Program-made: the position numbers and the translations under genes
Origin: Corynebacterium accolens
Lineage (GTDB): Bacteria; Actinomycetota; Actinomycetes; Mycobacteriales; Mycobacteriaceae
Direction of reading: 5' to 3'
DNA: 64,000 nt
Assembly (NCBI RefSeq): GCF_023520795.1
Contig: NZ_CP046605.1
Coordinates: 1,285,438-1,349,437 of the forward strand
In this document: positions 1 to 8,697 of the stretch, piece after piece
Layout of the letters: the number at the start of each line of letters is the position of its first letter
How positions within the stretch are numbered: position 1 is the stretch's first letter
Notes under the pieces: model-generated
Databases searched by the model: none
Told to the model about the DNA's origin: nothing
The model's input: only the letters and a program-made list of their open reading frames with translations

Positions 1-862
1 CGGGCGCGTCAATGGCATCGACGGCCCCGCTAATGGCTTGGGCCGCCTCGCCGTCACGGAAAGGGTCGATATCGGAAGAGTTTTCCGGCCAGATCACCAG
101 ATCTATATCGTCTTCGCGGCGCGCGAGCTTCTCCGTTTCCTGGACGTGATTATTCAGTACCGCGCGACGCTGCCCAGCGAAGTCCAGACCACTGCGCGGC
201 ACATTACCTTGGATAGCCGCCACCTTGGTATCGCCAACCTTGGTATCTGCGGGATCGATGCCGTGCCCAGCCGCGAGTCCCGCAATGAGCGGGAGGATGA
301 GCGCGGCGCCAGCGGCCACTTTCACCCGCCCGCCGCGCAGCAACAAGCCGGCCAGGCCGCAGGCGCACAATGCCGTTGCCGCCGTGATCAGCGAGGTCCC
401 ACCCCACGGGGCGAGGTTGGCTAGGGGGCCTTCAATTTGCCCCCACGCCAGCTTGACCCAAGGAAAACCGCCAAAGGGAACCGAGGAACGCAGGACCTCA
501 ACGGCGAGGTATACGAAGGGAAAGACCAAAAATCCGTATCGCCACCGAGCCACAGCGGCCCCGAAGATGCCTAAAAAGATGGCATAGACCGAAAGCCAGA
601 TAGAAAGTGCTGCATAGGGCACGGTCCCTACCAACTCGCCAATCCAGGGCAGGCTCAGCAGGTACAAGACCAACCCGTGCGTCACCGCCAAAAGCGCGCC
701 TACGGATCCGCGCACCTGTCGCCCACGCCACGGCATCAGGCTCACATATAACAGGGCGATGCCAATAATCGCGCCCCACCACCAGCCGCGCGGCTCAACG
801 GCGGTAAAGGTCAGCGCACCAGACATGCCCGCTATGACGAGGCGGGCGAAAAATACCGCCAC
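1..862 (-). CDS. lnt: Apolipoprotein N-acyltransferase (Lnt), partial, C-terminus beyond window
   Basis: Lnt adds the third acyl chain to lipoproteins at the outer face of the membrane. My translation from a GTG at 862 gives about six hydrophobic segments up to residue 200 and then the start of a nitrilase-like domain (AIQGNVPRSG near 216, VIWPEN near 257-261, with the expected catalytic Glu260). The GTG directly follows the fxsA stop codon and has GGGTGG about 7 bases upstream; an ATG 12 codons later is the alternative. The remaining nitrilase domain with its Lys and Cys lies off the left edge. In C. glutamicum this domain is the separate protein Ppm2 next to ppm1, which would be expected just outside the window. 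Confidence 0.88.
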   Translation of the reverse strand, partial: MAVFFARLVIAGMSGALTFTAVEPRGWWWGAIIGIALLYVSLMPWRGRQVRGSVGALLAVTHGLVLYLLSLPWIGELVGTVPYAALSIWLSVYAIFLGIFGAAVARWRYGFLVFPFVYLAVEVLRSSVPFGGFPWVKLAWGQIEGPLANLAPWGGTSLITAATALCACGLAGLLLRGGRVKVAAGAALILPLIAGLAAGHGIDPADTKVGDTKVAAIQGNVPRSGLDFAGQRRAVLNNHVQETEKLARREDDIDLVIWPENSSDIDPFRDGEAAQAISGAVDAIDAP

Positions 863-1486
863 TTATTTTCCACCCTGTGAGTTATCGTCGCCTCCGCGGG
901 GACCGAAGTCATCAGGATCCAGGTTCTCGGACCAGTTGCGCAGCTCTTCCTCATCGATTACCTCGTGGGAGTCGCTCTGACCAGAGGACTGACCAAAGGA
1001 TTGCCCCGCTGCTTGCCCAAAGGAACCAAAGTTGCCATAGCTATCGTGCTGTTGCGCCATGGGCGATGCCTCGTAAATGCGCACACCCATCCTCTCCACC
1101 TTGCGGTAGATGGATACGGCCATAAACTTTCGAAACAGCGACCGCGTTGGGGCGAAGATGAGCAGAATCCCCAGAAAACTGGTCAAGAACCCAGGCAGGG
1201 ACAGCAACATGCCACCGGCCAAGGTCAAGCCCACGTTGCCGGCGGTTTTTCCTACGTTGTCATCGCGCACGTAGTAGGTCCCGTCACCGGCCTGCTCTAC
1301 CTGTTTACCCATCAGCCGGCGCACCTCAATGCTGGCGATGGACATGCCAAAGAACATCGTGATGAACAGGGCAATGAGCGCCCAAAAGACGCCAATCCAC
1401 TCGGCTACGGCCCAAAACGCTAGGGTTTCCGCCAGCATATAGAGGACGAGATATAAAAACGGCATAGCTTCCAGTTTAACGAGCAT
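863..1486 (-). CDS. fxsA: FxsA family membrane protein
   Basis: FxsA proteins are small inner-membrane proteins; the E. coli member suppresses F-factor exclusion of phage T7, and its role in actinobacteria is unknown. The N-terminal half holds three to four hydrophobic helices with the family's typical layout (PFLYLVLYMLAE, then a second helix pair around residues 75-105). The C-terminal third is hydrophilic and Gln/Ser/Gly-rich (repeated GQS units) and ends in an acidic tail. An ATG at residue 8 (position 1465) fits the family start better than the upstream one at 1486. The gene abuts lnt with no gap, so the two are probably co-transcribed. Confidence 0.8.
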   Translation of the reverse strand: MLVKLEAMPFLYLVLYMLAETLAFWAVAEWIGVFWALIALFITMFFGMSIASIEVRRLMGKQVEQAGDGTYYVRDDNVGKTAGNVGLTLAGGMLLSLPGFLTSFLGILLIFAPTRSLFRKFMAVSIYRKVERMGVRIYEASPMAQQHDSYGNFGSFGQAAGQSFGQSSGQSDSHEVIDEEELRNWSENLDPDDFGPRGGDDNSQGGK

Positions 1487-1529
1487 TGCTGACGATATGC
1501 TGGCAACACTCAGGCTAGACTGGCAAGCT

Positions 1530-2333
1530 ATGCATTACCCCGAATTTTTCCAGCATCCCGAGTCCGGCACTTGCCTGCGCCTGCACGTTGTGGGCGGTTT
1601 TACCAGCCCCAATGATTGGATCCATTTGGGTTATTGCGCGGCGCACTGGGCCGATGGCAGCGTTTATATCCGCCCCAATTCCGCCATCGAGTTGCGGGGA
1701 GTTACAGACAAGGCCCAGCTTGCGGCGGAGCTGGATAAATTAGAGCTGCAGAGCTTCCACATTCCTATGCTGGCCTCTCCCCTTTCTGCCGCGGCGAAGC
1801 AGGCCGCGCGCGAGCTGGCCACGCACCTGTATACCGAACAGCCCGGCTTGGAGTCGCTCGCGATTACCACTACCGACGACGATCTCCCGGCTTCTGCCAC
1901 GCAGGTCAGCATGCGGCTGCTTGACGATGCCACCTTGGATATCATCCAGTCCCCCGCCACCAACAGCCCTACCGCAGGCCTCTCGCTTGCCGATGCCGCA
2001 GCCCACCTCCAACGCCTCGGTGCGCAAAGCACCGAGACGAAGGGCACTGGGGCAAGTGGCTCGGAGCTTAACGCGGAACCAGGGCCGATTGGCTGGCTGG
2101 ACGAGCACCAGGCAGATGGCGTGGTCGACCTTGGCGCGGGCGTCCACCAAGGCGCCATCCCGGCACAGTTCGCGCAGCTTATCGGCCAGCTCGAGGTGGC
2201 CATCACCGTCACCCCGTGGGGTGGCTTAGTCTTTCACGACATCGCGGAGGGCGATGCCGAGGTCGTCCTCCGCGTGCTCGCCCCGCGCGGTTTTATCTTT
2301 GATATCAACTCGCCCCTGCTGCGGGAGGGCTAG
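1530..2333 (+). CDS. Conserved hypothetical protein, 267 aa
   Basis: I do not recognise a family. The protein is soluble, without a signal peptide or membrane helices. The first 60 residues are the most structured-looking part (MHYPEFFQHPESG, then a GGFTSPNDWI segment). A variable Ala/Ser/Thr-rich middle is followed by a C-terminal part with WGGLVFHDI. It is transcribed divergently from fxsA. I chose ATG 1530 because the upstream ATG at 1497 lies within the short divergent promoter space and would leave no room for one; TTGCTG at about 1486 and TAGACT at about 1515 could be the promoter. The gene converges with the reductase at 2339, 5 bases away. Confidence 0.6.
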   Translation: MHYPEFFQHPESGTCLRLHVVGGFTSPNDWIHLGYCAAHWADGSVYIRPNSAIELRGVTDKAQLAAELDKLELQSFHIPMLASPLSAAAKQAARELATHLYTEQPGLESLAITTTDDDLPASATQVSMRLLDDATLDIIQSPATNSPTAGLSLADAAAHLQRLGAQSTETKGTGASGSELNAEPGPIGWLDEHQADGVVDLGAGVHQGAIPAQFAQLIGQLEVAITVTPWGGLVFHDIAEGDAEVVLRVLAPRGFIFDINSPLLREG

Positions 2334-2338
2334 GCCGA

Positions 2339-3085
2339 CTAACGCGGCATGTGCCGCCACACGGGTCGGGGCACCAACCGCATGACCCATGCCAAGGCTT
2401 GCAGCGCCCTTGGGATCCACAGGGTGTGGCTGCGCGCCTGACCGCGGCGGTCGTCGTTATCAATGCAGGCAACGACGGCATCGGCGACATCGCCTGGCCG
2501 CACCGATAGCGGGGCCGGTTTCATTCCTTGGGTCATGGATCCAATGACGAACCCGGGGCGCGCGGTAATCAGCCCGAGCCCGCTGCCGTGCAACCTATCC
2601 GCAAGGCCCTGGCAAAAAGCATCCAGGCCAGCCTTGGTGGAACCGTAGACATAATTGGCGCGCCGCGCCCGCCAGCCAGCGATGGAGGAAAAGGCCACGA
2701 TATGGCCACGCGGCATCGATTGCGCCGCCACCGTGAGCACGGAGACCTGGGCGGTGTAGTCGATGGTGGCGATCTGTGCCGCGTGGGCAGGATCGGTGTC
2801 CGCCCTATCTTGATCCCCCAGGATGCCAAAGGCGACCACCGTCAGTTCAATGGCGCCGACGCGTTCCTTGGCCTCGGCAAAGATCTGGCGGTGCTGGGAA
2901 AAGTCCTCCGCGTCAAAGGACAGCTGGTGGACGCTGCGCGCACCAGCGGCCTTTAGCTGGGAGGTAATCTCCTCAAGCCCATGCGTCCCGCGCGCGGCGA
3001 GGACGATGTCGTTGCCACGGGCCACGCGCTGGGCGATTTCGCCGCCGATATCGCTGCGCCCGCCCAAGATCAGTACGCCAGCCAC
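2339..3085 (-). CDS. SDR family oxidoreductase, DprE2-like
   Basis: A 248-residue short-chain dehydrogenase. It has the nucleotide-binding LILGGRSDIG near residue 5, a VVAFGILGDQ segment, SSIAG followed by YxxxK (Y-GSTK near 148-152) and the ARPGFV segment. The order and wording recall DprE2 (decaprenylphospho-2-keto-erythro-pentose reductase; Rv3791 type), including the RRANxVYGSTKAGLD stretch. DprE2 makes the arabinose donor for arabinogalactan, but its gene normally lies in the arabinan cluster, so this may be a paralogue with a different substrate. The GTG start at 3085 directly follows the stop codon of the upstream peptidase, so the pair is translationally coupled. Confidence 0.75.
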   Translation of the reverse strand: MAGVLILGGRSDIGGEIAQRVARGNDIVLAARGTHGLEEITSQLKAAGARSVHQLSFDAEDFSQHRQIFAEAKERVGAIELTVVAFGILGDQDRADTDPAHAAQIATIDYTAQVSVLTVAAQSMPRGHIVAFSSIAGWRARRANYVYGSTKAGLDAFCQGLADRLHGSGLGLITARPGFVIGSMTQGMKPAPLSVRPGDVADAVVACIDNDDRRGQARSHTLWIPRALQALAWVMRLVPRPVWRHMPR

Positions 3086-4207
3086 TTAGCGCACTTCGCG
3101 TTCAACGACGTTGAGGGACTCGTAGCCATCCTTGGTCAGCACCACGATGTCCTCGAGGCGCATGCCCCACTGGCCTTCTAGGTAAATGCCTGGCTCGATG
3201 GAAAAGGCCATGCCCTCTTCCAGCGCTAGGTCATTTCCTTCCATGATGAAGGGCTCCTCGTGGGTCGAGAGACCAATACCGTGGCCGGTGCGGTGAACGA
3301 ATTTATCGCCCCAGCCGGCATCGGTAATAGCCTTCCTAGCAACCCCGTCGATTTCTTCGGCCGTGCTGCCGGGCTTGGCGGCGGCGCGGGCGGCCGCTTG
3401 GGCATCGTAAAGCACGGCATAGGCGTCCTGGAAGTCCTGCGGCGCCTGGCTGAGATCGCCGCCTACGACGTAGGTGCGGGTGCAATCGGAGTGGTAGCCG
3501 GAGGGCAAGGTGCCCCCGAGATCCACGACGACGGGCTCGCCCGCAGCCAGCTTCCGGTCGGAGAAGCTGTGGTGCGGATTGGCGCCATTAGGGCCGGAGC
3601 CCACGATGACGAAGTCAATGATGGAATGCTCTTCGAGGATGAGCTTTTCCAGTTCATGGGCCACCTCGGCCTCGGTGCGGCCGGGCTGCAGGAGCTCGGG
3701 GACCTTGGCGTGCACGGCGTCGATGGCCTGGCCGGCTTTGCGCAGCTCCGCGATTTCCGCTTCGTCCTTGCGGGTAAACAGCTCTGCCAGCGCGTAGGTG
3801 GCAAGAACGTAGTCTGCATCAGATACGAGCCCCTGGAACTGCAAAATATGATCCGCCGTCAGGGATTGGCCCAGCGCGACCTTGTTGATTGACGCAGCGC
3901 CCTCAAGGGCGAGCTCGTAGGGATTATCGCCGTCATTCCACCCGCGCAGCTCCACATCCAGCTTGCCGACGGGCGCCGATTTAATATCCGTAATATCCGT
4001 ATTCGGCGAGACGATCCACGGCGTGCCGCTTTGGGGAACGGCCAACACCGTCAGGCGCTCGTGGGACGATACCCACGAACCGGTCAAGTAGGCGAAATCG
4101 GGGCCGGTGCCAATCAGCAAAAGGTCAATGCCCTGCTGGGCGGCCGCTTCCTGCGCTGCCGAGAGCCGGCGCGAATATACTTCGGGAGAAAAAGCCTGAG
4201 TAGTCAT
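3086..4207 (-). CDS. M24 family metallopeptidase (Xaa-Pro dipeptidase/aminopeptidase P-like)
   Basis: A 373-residue pita-bread peptidase that should cleave N-terminal Xaa-Pro bonds. The N-terminal creatinase-like domain covers about residues 10-140. The catalytic domain shows all five metal ligands: VVDLGGT (Asp), DCTRT (Asp), HRTGHGIG (His), SIEPGIY (Glu) and MRLEDIV (Glu), which together indicate a dinuclear metal site. Length is normal for actinobacterial PepQ/PepE-type proteins (Rv2089c is the likely counterpart, also near helY and tat genes). It is followed with no gap by the SDR gene. Confidence 0.88.
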   Translation of the reverse strand: MTTQAFSPEVYSRRLSAAQEAAAQQGIDLLLIGTGPDFAYLTGSWVSSHERLTVLAVPQSGTPWIVSPNTDITDIKSAPVGKLDVELRGWNDGDNPYELALEGAASINKVALGQSLTADHILQFQGLVSDADYVLATYALAELFTRKDEAEIAELRKAGQAIDAVHAKVPELLQPGRTEAEVAHELEKLILEEHSIIDFVIVGSGPNGANPHHSFSDRKLAAGEPVVVDLGGTLPSGYHSDCTRTYVVGGDLSQAPQDFQDAYAVLYDAQAAARAAAKPGSTAEEIDGVARKAITDAGWGDKFVHRTGHGIGLSTHEEPFIMEGNDLALEEGMAFSIEPGIYLEGQWGMRLEDIVVLTKDGYESLNVVEREVR

Positions 4208-4242
4208 GCCCCACAGTCTACTAGCCAGTAGGACGCACTAGC

Positions 4243-7059
4243 TTAAGCCCCGATCGCGACGACCCCGCGTTGGATGGCATCCATTGCGCGGCGCGCATTG
4301 CGCTGAATCTGGCCATCGTAGCCAGTCTTGGCAATTTGCTGCAGGAGGTCCACAACTTGGCGGCACCACCGCACGAAATCACCGGGAGTAAGCTCCGCGC
4401 CCGCCTCATTGGCCGCCGCCATGCAATAGCCCAAGGGCGCACCCGCCGCCCACTGGTGAATGGCCAGCGCAAAGCCGGCTTCCGGCTCGCGCGTCGGGGG
4501 CAAGCGGTGGCGGCGTTCATCCGCGCCGAGCTCGGTGTAGATGCGCCAGGTCGCATTCATGGCATCGGCCATGCGGTCCGTTGCCGCTTCCGGCTGGCCC
4601 CCAGTGGCCTTCCTATTTTCAAAGCAGCACAGAGATGCAACGCCGGCCAATTCCGCCGGATCCAGCTCATCCCAAATGCCTCGCTTCAGGCATTGGGCAA
4701 CGAGCAGATCGGATTCGCTATGAATCTTTGCCAGGCGCTCGCCTTCCTCAGTGATGACCGGCGTGCGATCGCTGCCGGCACCAGAGAACTCGACATAGTC
4801 CATCTCCGCGAGCAGATCCACGATACGCTCAAAGGTGCGACCCAATGTATCGGTTGCCTTATCCACCTTGGCCTGCAGCTTTTCGAGGTCGCGCTCGCGC
4901 CGCGCCAACTTCTGCGCCACCCCGGCCAGTTGCTCCCTATCGGTGGCGGGCCACTCGTGCGCAGGGTGCTCGCGAATGGCATCGCGCAACTCACCTACCC
5001 GCTTATTTGGTCGCAAACGTGGCTTCGACTTCATCCGCTTCGGGCGGTCAAACTTTTCGCGGTAGAAGATATCCTGGATGTACTTGGTATTGCGCCGCGG
5101 ATTCTTCCGCACCGGCTTCGGGATCTTTATACGGCCCAGCTGAATCGGTGGATTGCTAATCCCGGTGGCATCGATGCGCCCAGACCACCCAGATTCCGTG
5201 GTCACCCACGGGCGTGGATCCTCAGTCTGATTAGCCGGGGTGACCACCGCGGCAAGGGTGGGCCGCTTCTTTCCGGCAATCGCGATGACATCACCTAATT
5301 GCAGGCGGGCAAGCACCGCGACCACTTCCTGGGTGCGTTGGTGTTCCTTATCAACCTTGGATTGTTTTTCTTCCGCCGTCAGCTCGCGGCGCAACCGGAT
5401 ATAATCCATGAGCACCTCGGCGGGATCTTCGCCGTCCTTGGCTGGTGGTGCGAGGGCATCCACCGCATCATCAAGCTGCTCCCGCAACTCGCGCACGCGA
5501 TGCTCCGCGCGCTCTAATTCGCGGGTCTCTTCCACCACGGAGCCATCGGCTTGGAACTGCGCGAAGGACTTTTCCAGCAACCGCAGCGAGTCCTCAAAAC
5601 CGTGCATGCCCAACAGGTTAATGGCCATGTTATAGCCCGGCGCAAACGTGGAAATAAGCGGATACGTGCGGGTCGATGCCAAACCGGCGACAAAACGCGG
5701 ATCCATAGCCGGTGCCCACTGCACGACCGCGTTGCCCAGGGTATCGATTCCACGCCGGCCAGCGCGCCCAGTCAGCTGCGTGTATTGGCCCGGCGTGAGA
5801 TCGACGTGCGCCTCTCCATTGAACTTAATGAGCTTTTCGAGCACCACCGTGCGAGCGGGCATATTAATGCCCAGGGCAAGGGTTTCGGTAGCGAATACGG
5901 CGCGCACCAAACCGCGGACGAAGAGATCTTCTACGATGTGGCGAAACGCCGGGAGCATCCCTGCGTGGTGGGCGGCAAAACCGCGCGAAAGCGCCTCGCG
6001 CCACCGACGGAAATCCAAGACCTGCAAGTCCTCCTCTGGGATGCCTTCGACGCCGGCATCGACGATGGCCTTGATCTCTTCTGCTTCCTCTTGCGTCGTC
6101 AACACCATCCTGCTGCGCAGGCACTGATAGAGGGCGCCATCGCAACCGGCGCGGGAAAAAATAAAGGTAATCGCGGGCAGCATATCTTGCGATTGCAGCA
6201 CCTTGAGCACCTCCGGGCGCCCTAAGGGGCGGTAGCGATCTTGCGGGCGGGAAGAACCGGAACGCCCGCCTGCCTTCCCGTGGAATTCGCTGCGCCCGCC
6301 GCCTTTGTGGCGCGCCCTCGCGCGAAAACCCTTGCCAGATTTATAGTCCGCGCGCCCATCATCGCTATCGCCTGCCTCCAAGCGCTGAATGCGGCGCTCT
6401 AACTCAGAATTGACCTGGCCGCCGGATTCCGGCTCAAAGAGCGGATAAATCTTGCGGCCCAACATCATCCATTGATCGAGCGGGACTGGACGGTGTTCGG
6501 TCACAATGACCGAGGTATCACCCCGGACCGTAGCGAGCCATTCACCGAATTCCTCGGAATTGGACACGGTGGCAGATAGTCCAATGATGGATACGTGGTC
6601 CGCCAAGTTCAAGATGACTTCCTCCCAGACCGCACCGCGGGAGGCATCCGCAAGGAAGTGGATTTCATCCATGACCACGTGGGTAAGCCTATCCAGCGCG
6701 GGAGAATCCGCGTAGATCATATTCCGCAGCACCTCGGTGGTCATGACGACGATTTCGGCATCGGCGTTGATAGAGACATCGCCAGTGAGCAGACCAACGG
6801 CATCATCGCCGTGCTCAGCAACGAGGTCGTGGTATTTCTGGTTGCTCAGCGCCTTAATCGGGGTGGTATAAAAGCACTTCGTGCCGCGGCTTAGGGCCAA
6901 AGAAACGGCGAACTCGCCAACGACGGTTTTACCTGCACCGGTAGGGGCACAAACGAGCACCCCTTGGCCATTTTCTACCGCCTCACACCCCTGCACCTGG
7001 AACTCATCCAAGGGGTATGGGAGGCCGGCAGCAAAGGTATCCAGGTGAGTCTCAGTCAT
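4243..7059 (-). CDS. helY: Ski2-like DEAD/DEAH-box RNA helicase HelY
   Basis: A 938-residue superfamily 2 helicase. The Walker A motif CAPTGAGKT lies at residues 38-45, the DEIH box at 131-134 and the SAT motif at about 160. Motif VI QLTGRAGRRGID is near 420. A basic Arg/Gly/Lys-rich insertion at about 215-285 separates the two RecA lobes. The C-terminal half resembles the Ski2/Mtr4 DSHCT region, which suggests RNA unwinding in decay or ribosome maturation. The location downstream of tatC in the same orientation matches M. tuberculosis Rv2092c. The ATG at 7059 is the only good start, and TatC ends 21 bases upstream. Confidence 0.92.
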   Translation of the reverse strand: MTETHLDTFAAGLPYPLDEFQVQGCEAVENGQGVLVCAPTGAGKTVVGEFAVSLALSRGTKCFYTTPIKALSNQKYHDLVAEHGDDAVGLLTGDVSINADAEIVVMTTEVLRNMIYADSPALDRLTHVVMDEIHFLADASRGAVWEEVILNLADHVSIIGLSATVSNSEEFGEWLATVRGDTSVIVTEHRPVPLDQWMMLGRKIYPLFEPESGGQVNSELERRIQRLEAGDSDDGRADYKSGKGFRARARHKGGGRSEFHGKAGGRSGSSRPQDRYRPLGRPEVLKVLQSQDMLPAITFIFSRAGCDGALYQCLRSRMVLTTQEEAEEIKAIVDAGVEGIPEEDLQVLDFRRWREALSRGFAAHHAGMLPAFRHIVEDLFVRGLVRAVFATETLALGINMPARTVVLEKLIKFNGEAHVDLTPGQYTQLTGRAGRRGIDTLGNAVVQWAPAMDPRFVAGLASTRTYPLISTFAPGYNMAINLLGMHGFEDSLRLLEKSFAQFQADGSVVEETRELERAEHRVRELREQLDDAVDALAPPAKDGEDPAEVLMDYIRLRRELTAEEKQSKVDKEHQRTQEVVAVLARLQLGDVIAIAGKKRPTLAAVVTPANQTEDPRPWVTTESGWSGRIDATGISNPPIQLGRIKIPKPVRKNPRRNTKYIQDIFYREKFDRPKRMKSKPRLRPNKRVGELRDAIREHPAHEWPATDREQLAGVAQKLARRERDLEKLQAKVDKATDTLGRTFERIVDLLAEMDYVEFSGAGSDRTPVITEEGERLAKIHSESDLLVAQCLKRGIWDELDPAELAGVASLCCFENRKATGGQPEAATDRMADAMNATWRIYTELGADERRHRLPPTREPEAGFALAIHQWAAGAPLGYCMAAANEAGAELTPGDFVRWCRQVVDLLQQIAKTGYDGQIQRNARRAMDAIQRGVVAIGA

Positions 7060-7080
7060 ATCTCACAAGGCTACCCGTGC

Positions 7081-8190
7081 TTAAAGCACGTCGTCGAAAA
7101 AGCCGCCTTCATCGGTAGGCCGGTGCGGCCCCTTGCGCTCCCCAGCCTGCTGCGAGTTGCTATCTGACGCACGATTTTCCGCGCGGACAGTCTGCGCTGA
7201 CGCGCTGGGTGCCGCGGGCTTTGGCGAGGCATACACTCCCGAGGGGGCATCGACAGGCGCGGGCCCGCCTACGCCCGTGGGGCCCTCATCAAGCGCGGAC
7301 GCGGATTCATCATCGAGATCCATCCACGCAGGGCGCTCACGGTTCTGGCGTTTATCGTGAACGCGGCAGAACTGGAATGCAATCTCAATAAGCAACAAGA
7401 GGCAGGCGGACAAGACCACCATCGTGAAGGGATCTTGGCCCGGAGTCACGAAGGCGGCGAAGATCATCACGGCGACGATGATAATGCGGCGCTTGTCCTT
7501 GACGTGGTTATATTCCAAGACGCCAATGAGGTTGAGCGAGACGATCAACAGCGGAATCTCGAAGCTGATGCCGAAGATGAGCAAGAGCGCCAAGAGAAAG
7601 TAGAAGTATCGCTCACCGGTTAATGCTGCTGTTTGATACTCGGCGCCGATGCCGATGAGGAATTCTAGGCCCACGGACAAGATGAAGTAGGCCAAGATGG
7701 CGCCCACCAAGAACAGGAAGACGGCCACAGCGACGAAGCTTAAGGTATAGCGGCGCTCATTCTTATGCAGCCCAGGGACGATGAATGCCCACACCTGGTA
7801 GAGCCAGACCGGGGATGAAAGCACCGTGCCTGCCAAGGTGCCGACCTTCAGGCGCAAAATCAGCATCTCGAAGGGGCTGGTGGCAAGCAAGCGGCATTCG
7901 CCATCGTTATTGAAATTGGCCCGCTTATCTTCCGGCAAAGAGCAATACGGTTCGCGCAGGATTTCTCCCAGCGGCGGAATCCGGAAGGGCGCCTGCTGAT
8001 ACCAAATGAAACCGATGATCGCGCCGATGACCAAGGCCAGCAAGGAGATGATGATCCTTCGCCGCAGCTCTTGCAGGTGCTGCACTAAGGTCATCTCGCC
8101 CGTCGGGTTCTTGGGCTTGCGTGAAAAACCTCGCCGCTTGCGGCGCACGCGGGTTCCTGGTTCGCCGGCAGGGTGGGACTGTGAGGACAT
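7081..8190 (-). CDS. tatC: Sec-independent protein translocase TatC
   Basis: TatC is the receptor core of the twin-arginine pathway, which exports folded proteins. The sequence carries the family hallmark of an N-terminal helix with HLQELRRRIIIS followed by six membrane segments, including the loop with the conserved SSPVWLYQVWAFIVPGL stretch. The C-terminal 90 residues are a low-complexity, Pro/Ala/Ser-rich cytoplasmic tail ending in GGFFDDVL, a known feature of actinobacterial TatC. I chose ATG 8190 (MSSQSHP) with GAAAGAG 8 bases upstream, rather than a GTG at 8214. tatA lies 123 bases upstream in the same direction. Confidence 0.93.
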   Translation of the reverse strand: MSSQSHPAGEPGTRVRRKRRGFSRKPKNPTGEMTLVQHLQELRRRIIISLLALVIGAIIGFIWYQQAPFRIPPLGEILREPYCSLPEDKRANFNNDGECRLLATSPFEMLILRLKVGTLAGTVLSSPVWLYQVWAFIVPGLHKNERRYTLSFVAVAVFLFLVGAILAYFILSVGLEFLIGIGAEYQTAALTGERYFYFLLALLLIFGISFEIPLLIVSLNLIGVLEYNHVKDKRRIIIVAVMIFAAFVTPGQDPFTMVVLSACLLLLIEIAFQFCRVHDKRQNRERPAWMDLDDESASALDEGPTGVGGPAPVDAPSGVYASPKPAAPSASAQTVRAENRASDSNSQQAGERKGPHRPTDEGGFFDDVL

Positions 8191-8247
8191 CAATTTGGCT
8201 CTTTCAACGCACAAGAACGAACACTACCCTGCCCACTCGGTTTTGAG

Positions 8248-8267
8248 GGCCGCGCTCCTGCGCGGCC
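8248..8267 (-). other. GC-rich hairpin between tatA and tatC
   Basis: GGCCGCGC and GCGCGGCC form a perfect 8-bp stem around a TCCT loop. It lies in the 123-base gap downstream of the tatA stop and upstream of the tatC start. There is no U-run on the minus strand, so it is not a typical terminator. It could protect the 3' end of a tatA transcript and so raise TatA relative to TatC, but that is inference. Confidence 0.4.
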
Positions 8268-8313
8268 GGCGAGTGCATAGGCAGAGCGTGTTCGCCTTTT
8301 TAGCTGGCAGGCG

Positions 8314-8583
8314 TTAATTCTGAGAGGAAGAGTTTCCCTGCTGGTGGCCAGGTTGCATATCCGGGCGGTTCCAGAACTCCTCATCGGACTGCTGGCGCTT
8401 CTGGCTCAATTGAGCTTGCGCCTCAGAGCGCTTGGAGTCCTCCGATTGCATTTCATTGACCTCGGATTTGAAAATGCGCATCGAACGGCCCATGGAACGA
8501 GCAAGATCGGGCAATTTCTTCGCGCCAAATAGCAAGATGATGACAAGAACAATCAGGCCGATTTCCAATGGTCCTAAGGTCAT
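8314..8583 (-). CDS. tatA: Sec-independent protein translocase TatA
   Basis: An 89-residue TatA. It has a single N-terminal membrane helix ([17 protein letters not shown]), the conserved [21 protein letters not shown] amphipathic region and a hydrophilic, Gln/Ser-rich tail. TatA oligomers form the conduit of the twin-arginine translocase with TatC. The ATG at 8583 has AAAGAGGA 4 bases upstream; the longer open frame to 8664 lacks family similarity in its first 27 codons. The gene lies between pafC and tatC in one run of same-strand genes, as in C. glutamicum and M. tuberculosis. Confidence 0.94.
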   Translation of the reverse strand: MTLGPLEIGLIVLVIILLFGAKKLPDLARSMGRSMRIFKSEVNEMQSEDSKRSEAQAQLSQKRQQSDEEFWNRPDMQPGHQQGNSSSQN

Positions 8584-8697
8584 AAGATCCTCTTTCGGTT
8601 CTTCTTTGCCTGCGCCGGGTAGCCGCCGCGGGCGCTCCCTTCGCGGGGAATAGTCGCGGGGCACGTGTAAGACGCATGTGCGTGCAGTAACTGAAAA

